Assembly (NCBI GenBank): GCA_937906495.1
Contig: CALCVT010000052.1
Coordinates: forward strand, 1-29,284
Length of the DNA stretch: 29,284 bases
Direction: 5' to 3'
Origin: an uncultured Prevotella sp.
GTDB taxonomy: Bacteria; Bacteroidota; Bacteroidia; Bacteroidales; Bacteroidaceae
Part shown: positions 7,013 through 14,628 of the stretch, piece by piece
Position numbering within the stretch: position 1 is the stretch's first letter
Layout of the letters: each line of letters starts with the position of its first letter
The notes under the pieces: generated by a model
Databases searched by the model: none
Told to the model about the DNA's origin: nothing
What the model saw: the letters and a program-made list of their open reading frames with translations, nothing else
Made by a program: the position numbers and the translations under genes

Positions 7013-8506
7013 TTATTCAATTACCGGGTCTTCCGCAAAAAAGCAGAGGAGCGACGAGTAGAGCGCAAGCGCATGCGAAGCCGTATAGTACGCAAGCGAG
7101 TAGAACGTGCCCGCAAACGCACCATTGTAAGCGTTACCGCCAGCCGCGCGGACACGATGGCCTGTCTGGGTCTTACCATTTGTATAGAAATAGTCAGGGA
7201 AACAGGTTGTAGGGCTACCGCCCACTTCGGTAGGCATTCCACATAATCCCTCATAACTTACGCGCTTTATATACCCTTCCGCCTGAGGGCATTCTGCCAC
7301 TTTCTTAAGTCCTTCAATACTGTTGGGGTTAAATGCCGCGGTCATGCTTTTGGCCACATATACCTCGGTTTTGACACCGGCTTCCTGGTTTATGGTCAAA
7401 CCGCGTACCCAACGCCACAAATGGCCGTAACCGGCATGAACCAATCCGAAAAATACAGGTACCTGGAAGGTTTTGTAAGGGGTGCCCTGGTCGCCGCCCT
7501 CACTGGCAGGCAATGAGTAAGACACCAGTCCTGTACCGTCGCCCATTTCAAGCCCTACATTGGTAGGTACAAGAGGGTAACATCCGTTATAATCTGACCA
7601 CTCCTGCCAGCCCATGGTCGTAACACCTGAACCGAATCCGCCCTGCATCAGCCCGTCGGCATCGCGTTCAGGGTTGTATGCAGCCTGAATGTTACGGTCG
7701 CCCATAATTACCGTTATAAGGATTTCAACGGCAGCACGGGCTACAAACCAGTTTGCCTCCCAACCCTCGCCACGTTTGCGGGCATAGGTGCCAAAATTCG
7801 TTGTACTTATTGCAGTGGCAGGCATACCCAGCATACTTGCCTGGGGTGTGTTCGCCGCCGGTTTTTTGGAGTCGGTATCGGGACGGGCCGAACCGTTTCC
7901 ACCGCGGTAGCGTTCGTCGTCACTGATTACGGAGCAAAGTTTCTGCTCGGTGCGGTCCATTACGGCGGCATCAAGCCAGGAAACACCGCCCACAGGAATA
8001 CGGTAACTTTTCTTCCCGGGTATCGGTTTCAACGTAATGGCCCATTTGTCACCTTCGCCGTCGCTCCAACGCGTAAAATACCACGGACGGGACCAGCACC
8101 ACATGCACTGCCCCATAGTCCCATCAAGTGCCGCCGGGCTGCCATCCTCAAAACGTGTGGAGTCTTTCGGATCGAGTTTGCGCATGGTGCGGTCGTCCGC
8201 TACCAGGTAACGCCCAAGACCCAGGGTTTCGGGCAGTTTCTTTAATGCTTCCAGGGAACCGAACCAGCCGGCGGCTTTTGTCGTGGCGTTGGTGCTGTTC
8301 CACCAGCGGCCGGCTATCGGGTTGCCCGCTTCCGACACGGCGCGCTCAAGCTCCATGCGGTGGGTTTCTCCCGTTTCGTCCATGACTTCTATCTGCATGG
8401 CGCTGAACTCACCGACTGCCGGGTCCAGTTCATTGATTCGCTTTCCATTTTCAAAGGCTGCCAACAACTTTGTCAGCTTGGCCTCCTGTTCTTCTGTAAA
8501 TGCCAT
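7013..8506 (-). CDS. DGR target: variable tail protein with C-type-lectin-like C-terminus
   Basis: The product has 497 residues. The C-terminal region has the look of the C-type-lectin/formylglycine-enzyme-like fold of DGR targets, for example GWQEWSDYNGCYP and a Trp-rich FGLVHAGYGHLWRWVRG segment. The variable repeat covers about residues 450-489. Compared with the template, nine residues in the matched stretch are changed, seven of them from Asn (to Tyr, Phe, Leu or His). The changes leave a Tyr/Leu/Phe/His-rich surface, expected for receptor binding. It sits between a tail protein gene and the template repeat in the late operon, so it is most likely the host-recognition tip of a tail fibre or collar. 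Confidence 0.9.
   Translation of the reverse strand: MAFTEEQEAKLTKLLAAFENGKRINELDPAVGEFSAMQIEVMDETGETHRMELERAVSEAGNPIAGRWWNSTNATTKAAGWFGSLEALKKLPETLGLGRYLVADDRTMRKLDPKDSTRFEDGSPAALDGTMGQCMWCWSRPWYFTRWSDGEGDKWAITLKPIPGKKSYRIPVGGVSWLDAAVMDRTEQKLCSVISDDERYRGGNGSARPDTDSKKPAANTPQASMLGMPATAISTTNFGTYARKRGEGWEANWFVARAAVEILITVIMGDRNIQAAYNPERDADGLMQGGFGSGVTTMGWQEWSDYNGCYPLVPTNVGLEMGDGTGLVSYSLPASEGGDQGTPYKTFQVPVFFGLVHAGYGHLWRWVRGLTINQEAGVKTEVYVAKSMTAAFNPNSIEGLKKVAECPQAEGYIKRVSYEGLCGMPTEVGGSPTTCFPDYFYTNGKTQTGHRVRAAGGNAYNGAFAGTFYSLAYYTASHALALYSSLLCFFAEDPVIE
7040..7157 (-). repeat. DGR variable repeat (VR)
   Basis: This is the mutated partner of the template at 6645-6762, inside the 3' end of the variable tail protein gene. 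All single-base differences fall at template adenines (coding strand). The stretch 7130-7157 (GC-rich, coding RVRAAGG) and the 3'-proximal 7047-7061 are identical in both copies; the 3' one would be the initiation-of-homing side. Confidence 0.95.
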
Positions 8507-8529
8507 TTTAATTACTGTTTAATGGGTGT

Positions 8530-9135
8530 TTAATATTCGTTGCTGTATATTTCATAATCTTCATCGCTTACCGCGCTGATGCTTACAGCCTGATAGTTCG
8601 ATTCTGTCGCCTGTGTCGCTGAATAACTTTTGATTACGATTTTCGTAATGTCGAATATATCCAGGAAGGCGCTGTAAACTTCCAACGGTTTCTTTTCTTC
8701 CAGGAACTCACAGAGACGGCGCATTTCTTCATCCGGGTAGTCGTCGGTGATTACACCGCCGCGCAAGGCCTGTACGCCTACCACGATATTGACCGCCCAG
8801 TCTCCGGCGTTTATGTATTCTTTCACCGTGCCGTCACGCCCGACAAGCCCTGTGCTCACGATTCGGCGTTCGCGGCTGACTGCCGACACCGCGTCCGTGA
8901 TTTCAAGTTCCGCCCCGTCCTCACGCCGAAGGGTCAGCGTGCAAAGGGCATAACGACCCTCCCAATATGAGCGGTCGGTTATGGGTGCGCCTATCTCATG
9001 GGTGGTAATGTCTGCACCGCGACCCTCCCAGCTTGGGGCTTCACCTGTTCGCCCGGGCTTGAACCGTACAAGCGACTTGGCGGCGAACTGTGCCGCTCCA
9101 AGGGCCATAAATGATATGCTTACAGGTAGTTTCAT
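8530..9135 (-). CDS. Tail/baseplate-associated protein after the tape measure
   Basis: The product has 201 residues. Its start overlaps the tape measure stop by 4 bp. In Mu the next gene (gp43, DNA circulation protein N) and then the hub follow here. This protein is beta-rich with a central TVKEYINAGDWAVNIVVG (about residues 103-120), a pattern found in uncharacterised Bacteroidetes phage proteins beside the tape measure. I recall this as a DUF6046-like family but am not sure. A role in joining the tail tube to the baseplate or hub is inferred from position. No enzyme motif is visible. Confidence 0.6.
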   Translation of the reverse strand: MKLPVSISFMALGAAQFAAKSLVRFKPGRTGEAPSWEGRGADITTHEIGAPITDRSYWEGRYALCTLTLRREDGAELEITDAVSAVSRERRIVSTGLVGRDGTVKEYINAGDWAVNIVVGVQALRGGVITDDYPDEEMRRLCEFLEEKKPLEVYSAFLDIFDITKIVIKSYSATQATESNYQAVSISAVSDEDYEIYSNEY

Positions 9136-11297
9136 TCTGTCGCTAATTGGGTGTCGTTGAGCGCGCCCATAAGTGCCTCGGCCACTTGCTCGCGGATTCG
9201 CTCAGTGCTTTCCGTAAGGGTGGACGTATGCAGTTCGATACGCTCAACCAATTTTTCTATATTGATGGTTACGTTGCGGATTTTACCGGTTCCGGTTCCG
9301 CTATCCCCGCCGCTTCCGCTGCCCAGACCGGCATTTGCCAAACCTCCACCGGTTGGATCCGTTGTGGGCACTTCAACCGTGGGGGCTGTAGCGGCGGTTC
9401 CGTTGGCCGTTTGTTTCTTTCCCTTATCAGCCGCCTGTTTCTTGGCGGACTCCGCCATTTCTGCATCGTATGCCTTATTAAATGCCTGGCCAACTTGTTT
9501 GCCATAGTCGGCATAACCGGCCTTTAACTTGTTCAATGCTGCCGATATTCCGGAAGCATCCAGATTGAATGCGGCTTTAATCAGATCACCAATAGCCCCA
9601 AAGGTTTGTTTGGCAAGTTCACCAATGCCGGAAAAACAGGCTTTGAAAGCCGCCCATGTTCCTTTGAGCACGGCCCTGAATTTGGCTGATGTATTCCAGA
9701 AGTAAACGCCTACGGCTATAAGGGCGGATATGGCCGCCGCTATCCAGCCAACTATCGGTATGCTGCTTATGGCTACCGATACGGCCCGGCAGGCTGTGGT
9801 CGCCGCTGTGGAAAAGACACCAAAGGAAGTTGAGGCTATGGTGGAGAAAGTGGCGGAAGCCGTACCCCCGGTTACAAAAGACAACACCAGTGCCCCCAAT
9901 CCCTTAAGGGCATTGAAAAGGCCAACGGTGGCAAAGCGCAAAACGGCAAGGGTGGCTCGTGTAATGTTTATCAGAAAACCATTAGAAGCAAACTGTCCCG
10001 TAATTAGTTCGCGGTTCATAAATGCCATTTGCAAACGGGCAACATAAACAGCCCCTTTTATTCGAGTCCACATGCCTGCCCAATTAAGCCCCTTTACCCA
10101 CAACATCGCTTTACCAACACCCAAAATAAGCGGCATAAGTTGCGCCAACGGCATAGCGATATTATAAAGCACACCGGCACAAAAGGTCAAATCCCCTGTC
10201 AACTGGAATACTGATATTTTAAAATCCTCTATTTTCTGATTAAATGCCGCCTGTCGCTCTGCGTAACTTTGCATGACTATTGCCGCCTGGTCTGTTGCGC
10301 TGTTGGTGCCCGTAACTGCTTCCGTAAAGCCGGACAGTGCTTCCGTTCCTTGTATCAGGGCAAGAGCAGCGTTGGCGTTCTCCACCCCAAAGAACTTGGA
10401 TAAAAGGGCGCTGTCGTTAAGCATTGGTTTCAGCATTTCGAGTCTTTCTTTCAATGTCTTGGAAGTGTCACCCAATGCCACCACGTCAATGCCCGCCTTT
10501 TGCAGTTCCTCGGCGGCCTGCTTCTCTATGAAACGGCCTTTGCTGAGTTGCCCCAGCACATTACGAAGGGCAACGCCGCCCTCGCTCGCTTTCTTGCCTG
10601 CTTTGTCAAGTACCTGGATTGCGGCGTTGGTTTCCTCAAAACTGACGTTGGCGGCTTTCGCGGCCATACCGCACTGCTGCAAAGCGGCCGATATGGCCGG
10701 AAGTTCTGCCGATCCCGCCTGGCCTGCCGCTGCCATAACATTCATCATACGCGCCATTTCTTCACTTGCCTGGGTCGGGTCCTCCAGACTGACACCGTAC
10801 TGGTTCATGGCTGTGGTCAGTACCTGAGCGGCTGCCACGCCGTCTCCGCCCATTAGTTTGCTGGTGGTCTGTATGCAGTCTCCCATAGCTCGCAGCACAT
10901 CGGGGTATTTACCCAATTCGGGGCTCAACTGTGATAAAAGAAGCTTGTACCCCTCTACCGCTACACTTGCGTCCGTACCGAACGCCTTGGCACTGTCACG
11001 GGCAAAACCCTCGATCTGTTTCAGGGTTTCACCGGTAACACCGGCAACCGCACTAAGGTCGTGCATCTGGCTGTCAAGTCTAATACCTGACCCGCTTAAT
11101 GTCTCTGTCGCCTGGTTCAGCCCCTCAATGGCGTTTTTGACCAAATCAATACCGGCAAGCACTGTAGTAATTTTGCCTACGGCATTCTGCGCACCGTCAA
11201 CCTTTGCGGTAAAGTCGCCGGTTGCAGTGCTCATTCCGTTTATTGTAGCGGTATAATTGCCGCCAATATTAAAAATATAGTCAAATACACTCGCCAT
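9132..11297 (-). CDS. Tail tape measure protein
   Basis: The product has 721 residues and is the longest in the window. It sets tail length and probably helps DNA cross the host envelope. The N-terminal half is a series of alanine-rich helices with the TP901-type tape measure look (SAVAGVTGETLKQIEGFARD, about residues 83-102; GGVALRNVLGQLSKGRF, about 240-256). Hydrophobic, membrane-like segments follow between about residues 370 and 540. The C-terminal region has a Gly/Thr-rich linker and a final helix (RIREQVAEALMGALND). It follows the frameshifted tail chaperone pair, the standard order in contractile and siphovirus tails. Confidence 0.92.
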   Translation of the reverse strand: MASVFDYIFNIGGNYTATINGMSTATGDFTAKVDGAQNAVGKITTVLAGIDLVKNAIEGLNQATETLSGSGIRLDSQMHDLSAVAGVTGETLKQIEGFARDSAKAFGTDASVAVEGYKLLLSQLSPELGKYPDVLRAMGDCIQTTSKLMGGDGVAAAQVLTTAMNQYGVSLEDPTQASEEMARMMNVMAAAGQAGSAELPAISAALQQCGMAAKAANVSFEETNAAIQVLDKAGKKASEGGVALRNVLGQLSKGRFIEKQAAEELQKAGIDVVALGDTSKTLKERLEMLKPMLNDSALLSKFFGVENANAALALIQGTEALSGFTEAVTGTNSATDQAAIVMQSYAERQAAFNQKIEDFKISVFQLTGDLTFCAGVLYNIAMPLAQLMPLILGVGKAMLWVKGLNWAGMWTRIKGAVYVARLQMAFMNRELITGQFASNGFLINITRATLAVLRFATVGLFNALKGLGALVLSFVTGGTASATFSTIASTSFGVFSTAATTACRAVSVAISSIPIVGWIAAAISALIAVGVYFWNTSAKFRAVLKGTWAAFKACFSGIGELAKQTFGAIGDLIKAAFNLDASGISAALNKLKAGYADYGKQVGQAFNKAYDAEMAESAKKQAADKGKKQTANGTAATAPTVEVPTTDPTGGGLANAGLGSGSGGDSGTGTGKIRNVTINIEKLVERIELHTSTLTESTERIREQVAEALMGALNDTQLATE

Positions 11298-11312
11298 ATC
11301 GATTATATTTAT

Positions 11313-11320
11313 TATATTTG
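11313..11320 (+). promoter_or_regulatory. Possible -7 box for the small membrane gene
   Basis: TATATTTG fits TAnnTTTG and lies 24 bp before the ATG at 11344 on the plus strand. I see no -33 element at the usual distance, and the region is AT-rich, so this could be chance. Confidence 0.35.
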
Positions 11321-11343
11321 TAACGTGTTAATACTGATACAAT

Positions 11344-11496
11344 ATGATTGGTTTTTTACTCAAAATAATTGGTTACGGGGTCTTGATATTTGGGATATTG
11401 GGAATATTGCTTTATATGATAGACCTTATCCGTTTCGGCTTGTCCAAAGACGGTAAAGGTGCTCCGCTCCCTTGGTGGGTTTTCTGGCGTTCTTAA
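11344..11496 (+). CDS. Small membrane protein encoded against the late operon
   Basis: This 50-residue frame lies on the plus strand in the only sizeable gap between two minus-strand tail genes. It begins ATG ATT GGT and has one hydrophobic segment (about residues 3-28, with IGYGVLIFGILGILLYMIDL), followed by a short basic tail and PLPWWVFW near the end. Its TAA stop overlaps the stop of the convergent chaperone extension in the shared TTAA. The gap has no other use, and the protein looks like a true one-pass membrane protein. By analogy with other phage morons it could act during lysogeny, for example in superinfection exclusion; that is speculation. Confidence 0.55.
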   Translation: MIGFLLKIIGYGVLIFGILGILLYMIDLIRFGLSKDGKGAPLPWWVFWRS

Positions 11497-11708
11497 TGCG
11501 TGCCCTCACCAAACAAAGACGCTATCATTTCAGCATGGTTTCTATTACGCCAGCGCTCCAGCCATAGGGCTTGATTATAAAGCGCTGCCCATTCTTCCTC
11601 CGTCTTTATATCATCACTGTTTACATGAAGGTTTGCCCGTATAAGGGCGCACCCCTTGGCGAACGTGTCCTCCGTATCTACGTCGGCCAAAGCGTGCGCC
11701 TCTACAAG
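11493..11708 (-). CDS. Tail chaperone frameshift extension (GT/E'-like)
   Basis: This frame lies -1 relative to the upstream chaperone gene and is open from the slippery site to a stop at 11493 (71 residues). The middle is acidic (DVDTEDTF) and helical (EEEWAALYNQALWLERWR). There is no ATG at its start; the first usual start codon is a TTG at about 11690. The natural reading is a -1 fusion with the 112-residue chaperone to about 182 residues, as in lambda G/GT and the Mu chaperone pair. The fused form recruits the tail tube subunit to the tape measure. Confidence 0.75.
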   Translation of the reverse strand, partial: LVEAHALADVDTEDTFAKGCALIRANLHVNSDDIKTEEEWAALYNQALWLERWRNRNHAEMIASLFGEGTH

Positions 11709-12040
11709 TTTTTTAGGGAACCCATGCAGCCGTTTACCAACTTGCCGAGCTGGACCTGAACAGCCATAAAAAGGACTGCATCATCGCGAAGCTCCGCACT
11801 GCCGCCCAACCAGCAATTATCAAACAGCACCTTTCCGGCTTCCACTTCATCTGTCTTTGATATTTTTGTTATTGCCTTGATTGTGGCAAAATCCGGGCGT
11901 TTGAAATAGCCCACATGGGTATCCTCACCGTCCACAATATCCACACGGAAGACTTTACGGTGCTTGGATTTCATTGCTTCCACCTGCTCGGGAGTGATAC
12001 CGCCGTCAAAGGTTCTTGCTTCTTTCGTTACTTCTTTCAT
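11702..12040 (-). CDS. Tail assembly chaperone (short form)
   Basis: The product has 112 residues and lies between the tail tube and tape measure, the standard place for the tail chaperone. It contains VFRVDIVDGEDTHVGYFKRP (about residues 30-49), the beta-strand segment usual in this family in Bacteroidetes phages. A helical part follows, and the sequence ends GSLKNL. The last codons include A AAA AAC (minus strand, plus 11714-11708), the best-known bacterial -1 slippery heptamer, six bases before the stop. No strong stem follows. The short form would bind the tape measure alone and the fused form adds the tube-binding domain. Confidence 0.8.
   Translation of the reverse strand: MKEVTKEARTFDGGITPEQVEAMKSKHRKVFRVDIVDGEDTHVGYFKRPDFATIKAITKISKTDEVEAGKVLFDNCWLGGSAELRDDAVLFMAVQVQLGKLVNGCMGSLKNL
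11708..11714 (-). promoter_or_regulatory. -1 ribosomal frameshift site (A AAA AAC)
   Basis: In the chaperone frame the codons are CTA AAA AAC TTG TAG. Slipping back one base gives CTT GTA GAG and opens a 71-codon extension to 11493. The placement just before the stop and between tube and tape measure matches tail-chaperone frameshift sites in many phages. Confidence 0.8.
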
Positions 12041-12077
12041 ATCGTTTAAAGGGTATTTAATTGTTTTTTATTGACTG

Positions 12078-12115
12078 CCGGTAGCCGTCAGGGATTTGCA
12101 CCTGACGGCTGCCGG
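12078..12115 (-). terminator. Strong hairpin between tail tube and chaperone genes
   Basis: Positions 12078-12092 pair with 12101-12115 over 15 bp (one G-T pair) with an 8-nt loop. On the minus strand it follows the tail tube gene. No T-run follows, so it may slow transcription or protect the tube mRNA from 3' decay so that tube protein is made in excess. Confidence 0.55.
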
Positions 12116-12129
12116 TTATTATATTTATA

Positions 12130-12579
12130 TTATACCTTTGGACCGCCCCAGTCTATATGTGAGGGCACGAGCGGAAGTTCGACTTCCTGCCCGGTGTCAC
12201 CCTCTTTCCATTTTCTGGAGTTCCCCGAAAACTGGCAGTTACGGATTTTGTCGGTAACTATCAGGCCGCTGTCGGGCAGGTACTGCACAATAACATCGAA
12301 AGGGGGAAGGTCTTGCAGTCGCCCGTTGGGGGCTTGGGCCTGCAATGCCTGCACTTCTTCCTGGTAAAGTATCAGTTTGCCGGTAGGGATAATTCTGCCT
12401 TTTGCACGCCCGACCGGGTGACGGCCTGCACCGTACTTGTTTACAACTTCCTGCTCGTCGCCATATTCTACGCCCACAATGCCCGTAACAGGCACGCCGC
12501 CGATAAGGATAACCACATCAGCCCAGGCGCACAACATGCCGTTGACCAAAGGAATACCGTTATTTATAACACTTGCCAT
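12130..12579 (-). CDS. Tail tube protein
   Basis: The product has 149 residues, the normal size of a tube subunit. It directly follows the sheath gene and precedes the chaperone pair. It begins with a short polar start and a hydrophobic strand (ADVVILIGGVPVTGIVGVEY), then a YGDEQEVVNKYGAGRHPVGR stretch. That 'metal/charge-rich then GRxxG' style is common in Bacteroidetes contractile tube proteins. The tube stacks inside the sheath and is the channel for DNA. A strong hairpin sits just downstream of the gene, consistent with high expression. Confidence 0.8.
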   Translation of the reverse strand: MASVINNGIPLVNGMLCAWADVVILIGGVPVTGIVGVEYGDEQEVVNKYGAGRHPVGRAKGRIIPTGKLILYQEEVQALQAQAPNGRLQDLPPFDVIVQYLPDSGLIVTDKIRNCQFSGNSRKWKEGDTGQEVELPLVPSHIDWGGPKV

Positions 12580-12600
12580 TACTCTTGTTTTTTAGGTTGC

Positions 12601-13782
12601 TTAAACGCTTTTTGCAAAGCCGATTTTAATGTTTATATGGCGGATTACCGGGCTGGCCACATTCTTGATGACAATATCAAGGGTGCCGGTGCTTGCCACG
12701 TCCTGGTCGGGATCGATGTCTGCCTTGTAGCCGCTCAGCTCGCCGGCACGTTCCATTTCCTCGAGGGCAAGATTCGCCACCGTGATAAGGTTCTCGACGC
12801 TGTAGCTGGCCAGTTTGCCGCTTTCTGCATCTACATAGACGTTGCCGCCAAGTTCCGGAACTATGTATTTGCGGATTCCGCGAACGGCTTTATCCATGGT
12901 ACGCACGCTTTCGATGGCCGCGTAGTCGCTGGTGGCTTCGTCCATGGTGTGGCTGTCATTCATGTAGCTGCCGGTCTGTCCGGGCTGCGTCACAAAGAAA
13001 AGGTAACGGGCAGTGTCCAGCTGCTCGATGAGTGCTTTGTCCATATCCCTGTAAAGGGTGCCGTCCCCGAATGCCGGCAGGGTTATACCTGTCGGGAACT
13101 CACGGACCCAGGCGATGCATTGGTGAACCTTGGCACGGCTCAGAAGCCCCAAAACCGTACCCAAGCCGCTGACGCTGCTCTTGGCGGAGTTGGCCTTGTC
13201 CTTGTAGAGGGTGGCACCGGTTCCGCTGCCTGCCTGGCATATTACCACGCTTACACGGCTTTTGCCTGTGCCGGCCGCTTCCTTGGTAATTTGCTTTATA
13301 TTCGTAACTTTTGGGGCGTAGAGGATAGACAATTCGGCCGCCTCGGCTGCCAGTGCGTCACCTATGCCCTGTAAGGTCACAATGTCGTCGGCACTCATGT
13401 TACGGTCGCCACACCACACGGCTATCTGCCTGATTCGGCCACCTGCAAAATTCTGTACAGTCTTAAGTTCGGCAAATGTATAATTGTCGCTGATGGTAGG
13501 CTTGGCGAAAAGCCCCACATAAAGGCTTACAGCCGGATTCACGCGGTAAATCTCGCTGAGGTGGTAATGCAACACTTTGACCGCCCAGCTGGTGGAGTCG
13601 GCTGTTATTCCTGCCGCCTCGGCTGCGTCTATCGTGGAAAGGGCCTGCACATGCTCGGTCTTGAAGCTCTCCGGAAGTTCGGCCTCTGGAAGGTAAGCGA
13701 CAAAACCACTGATATGGTCCTCGCCCGGCAAAGTCTTGGGGACATTGCCGTTGGTTCTGTTGATTGTTAGTTTAGTGCTCAT
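12601..13782 (-). CDS. Contractile tail sheath protein (DUF2586-like)
   Basis: The product has 393 residues. The sheath contracts to drive the tube through the host envelope, so the virion is a myovirus. Seen features are the DUF2586-type body with an early ALSTIDAAEAAGI segment (about residues 47-59). A central LYVGLFAKP follows, then an AVWCGDRNMSADDI segment and a late GYKADIDPDQDVASTGTLDI region leading to the IKIGFAKSV C-terminus. It is shorter than Mu gpL (495 residues), as usual for this compact family. The next gene is the tube, the standard order. Confidence 0.88.
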   Translation of the reverse strand: MSTKLTINRTNGNVPKTLPGEDHISGFVAYLPEAELPESFKTEHVQALSTIDAAEAAGITADSTSWAVKVLHYHLSEIYRVNPAVSLYVGLFAKPTISDNYTFAELKTVQNFAGGRIRQIAVWCGDRNMSADDIVTLQGIGDALAAEAAELSILYAPKVTNIKQITKEAAGTGKSRVSVVICQAGSGTGATLYKDKANSAKSSVSGLGTVLGLLSRAKVHQCIAWVREFPTGITLPAFGDGTLYRDMDKALIEQLDTARYLFFVTQPGQTGSYMNDSHTMDEATSDYAAIESVRTMDKAVRGIRKYIVPELGGNVYVDAESGKLASYSVENLITVANLALEEMERAGELSGYKADIDPDQDVASTGTLDIVIKNVASPVIRHINIKIGFAKSV

Positions 13783-14093
13783 TCTGCCGTTACTTTAATG
13801 ATTCCTTTGTTCTTCAAATTGACGGCATGGGCTTTGGCGTCTCCCTGTTCCGGGAAGCACTGGCCGTCGTCAGTCACCCACACAACGGGCAGACTGTGAC
13901 GCTTGCACGCTTCAATCCCTACCGCCTTGAGCATTGATGGGGCTTCTGCCTTGGACGCTTTCTGGCTTTTCGGCTTTGCGCCCTCCTTGGCCTTTTCTTT
14001 GGGCTTGGCTTCCTGCTCCATTGATTCGTCTGTTTTATCCTGTACCGCCTCTTCCGGTACTTCCTGGGGATTCTTTACTTCTTCGTTTGCCAT
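13779..14093 (-). CDS. Small protein with low-complexity N-terminus
   Basis: The product has 104 residues. The first 52 or so residues are disordered and rich in Glu, Lys, Ala and Pro (KPKEKAKEGAKPKSQKASK). The C-terminal half is a compact domain with KRHSLPVVWVTDDGQCFPEQ and a short basic end. It overlaps the sheath start by 4 bp (ATGA). In Mu this position, before the sheath, holds small head-tail joining genes. I do not recognise the family. The lysine-rich tail could bind DNA, RNA or other virion proteins. Confidence 0.6.
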   Translation of the reverse strand: MANEEVKNPQEVPEEAVQDKTDESMEQEAKPKEKAKEGAKPKSQKASKAEAPSMLKAVGIEACKRHSLPVVWVTDDGQCFPEQGDAKAHAVNLKNKGIIKVTAE

Positions 14094-14097
14094 ACTG

Positions 14098-14628
14098 CTA
14101 TCGTTTTTTAAGTTTGAAAAATATCCATAAGGCTGCCGCCAATACGGTTAAAGCAGCACCCCACATAACGCCTTTTTTCATGCGTTCCCAAAGGCTTGCC
14201 GGCTTCTCGGCCACTACAACCGCCTCGGACAGTTCCCCGCCGCTATACACCTGTTTCTCGGTCAAATCGGTGGTCTCCTGCTTGCGCAGTTCCTCCACTT
14301 CCCGGGCGGTTCCGGTGCGGTCGGTGCGCTGCTTGATGCGTGCCTTTACGGGAAGGGCGCCGGTGGTGGGGTCCGGTTCCCGGTCGGTATCATAAATTTC
14401 TATTTCCGTCACCGTCACGCTCTCGTCGGTTTCCTCACGCGCCTTTGTCTGTTCCTGCTGCTCCTGCTTCACTTCCTCTCGGGTAGTCTCCGTCTCGGTC
14501 TGCTTTTCTTCCCGGGTGGTTTGTTCCACCTGACGGTAAGAGGAGCAACTCGTATTTGACAGGGCAACGGTCAACATGAGGACAGCCCCAAACGCGCTCC
14601 AATGCAGCATTAAGCCTTTGTACGTCAT
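14098..14628 (-). CDS. Spanin-like lipoprotein with C-terminal membrane anchor
   Basis: The product has 176 residues. The N-terminus has a hydrophobic segment (about residues 11-24) followed by NTSCSS, a weak lipobox with candidate Cys28. A long charged coiled-coil-like region rich in Glu, Gln, Lys and Thr follows (about residues 33-75), then a polar stretch. A C-terminal membrane segment (about residues 153-171, GVMWGAALTVLAAALWIFF) ends in KLKKR. A lipid-anchored N-terminus plus a C-terminal inner-membrane anchor is the plan of a unimolecular spanin, which fuses the two membranes at lysis. It overlaps the upstream membrane gene by 194 bp in another frame, as Rz1 does with Rz. The amidase lies just upstream. 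Confidence 0.6.
   Translation of the reverse strand: MTYKGLMLHWSAFGAVLMLTVALSNTSCSSYRQVEQTTREEKQTETETTREEVKQEQQEQTKAREETDESVTVTEIEIYDTDREPDPTTGALPVKARIKQRTDRTGTAREVEELRKQETTDLTEKQVYSGGELSEAVVVAEKPASLWERMKKGVMWGAALTVLAAALWIFFKLKKR

Noticed and set aside
6640..7160. CRISPR-like repeats in the GCATTCGCATTCG region
   Set aside because: The short repeats arise from AAC/GCN codons in the template; there are only two long copies and their differences follow the DGR pattern.
12313..13374. 353-codon plus-strand frame
   Set aside because: Antisense shadow of the tail tube and sheath genes; no domain pattern, and its start lies inside the tube gene.
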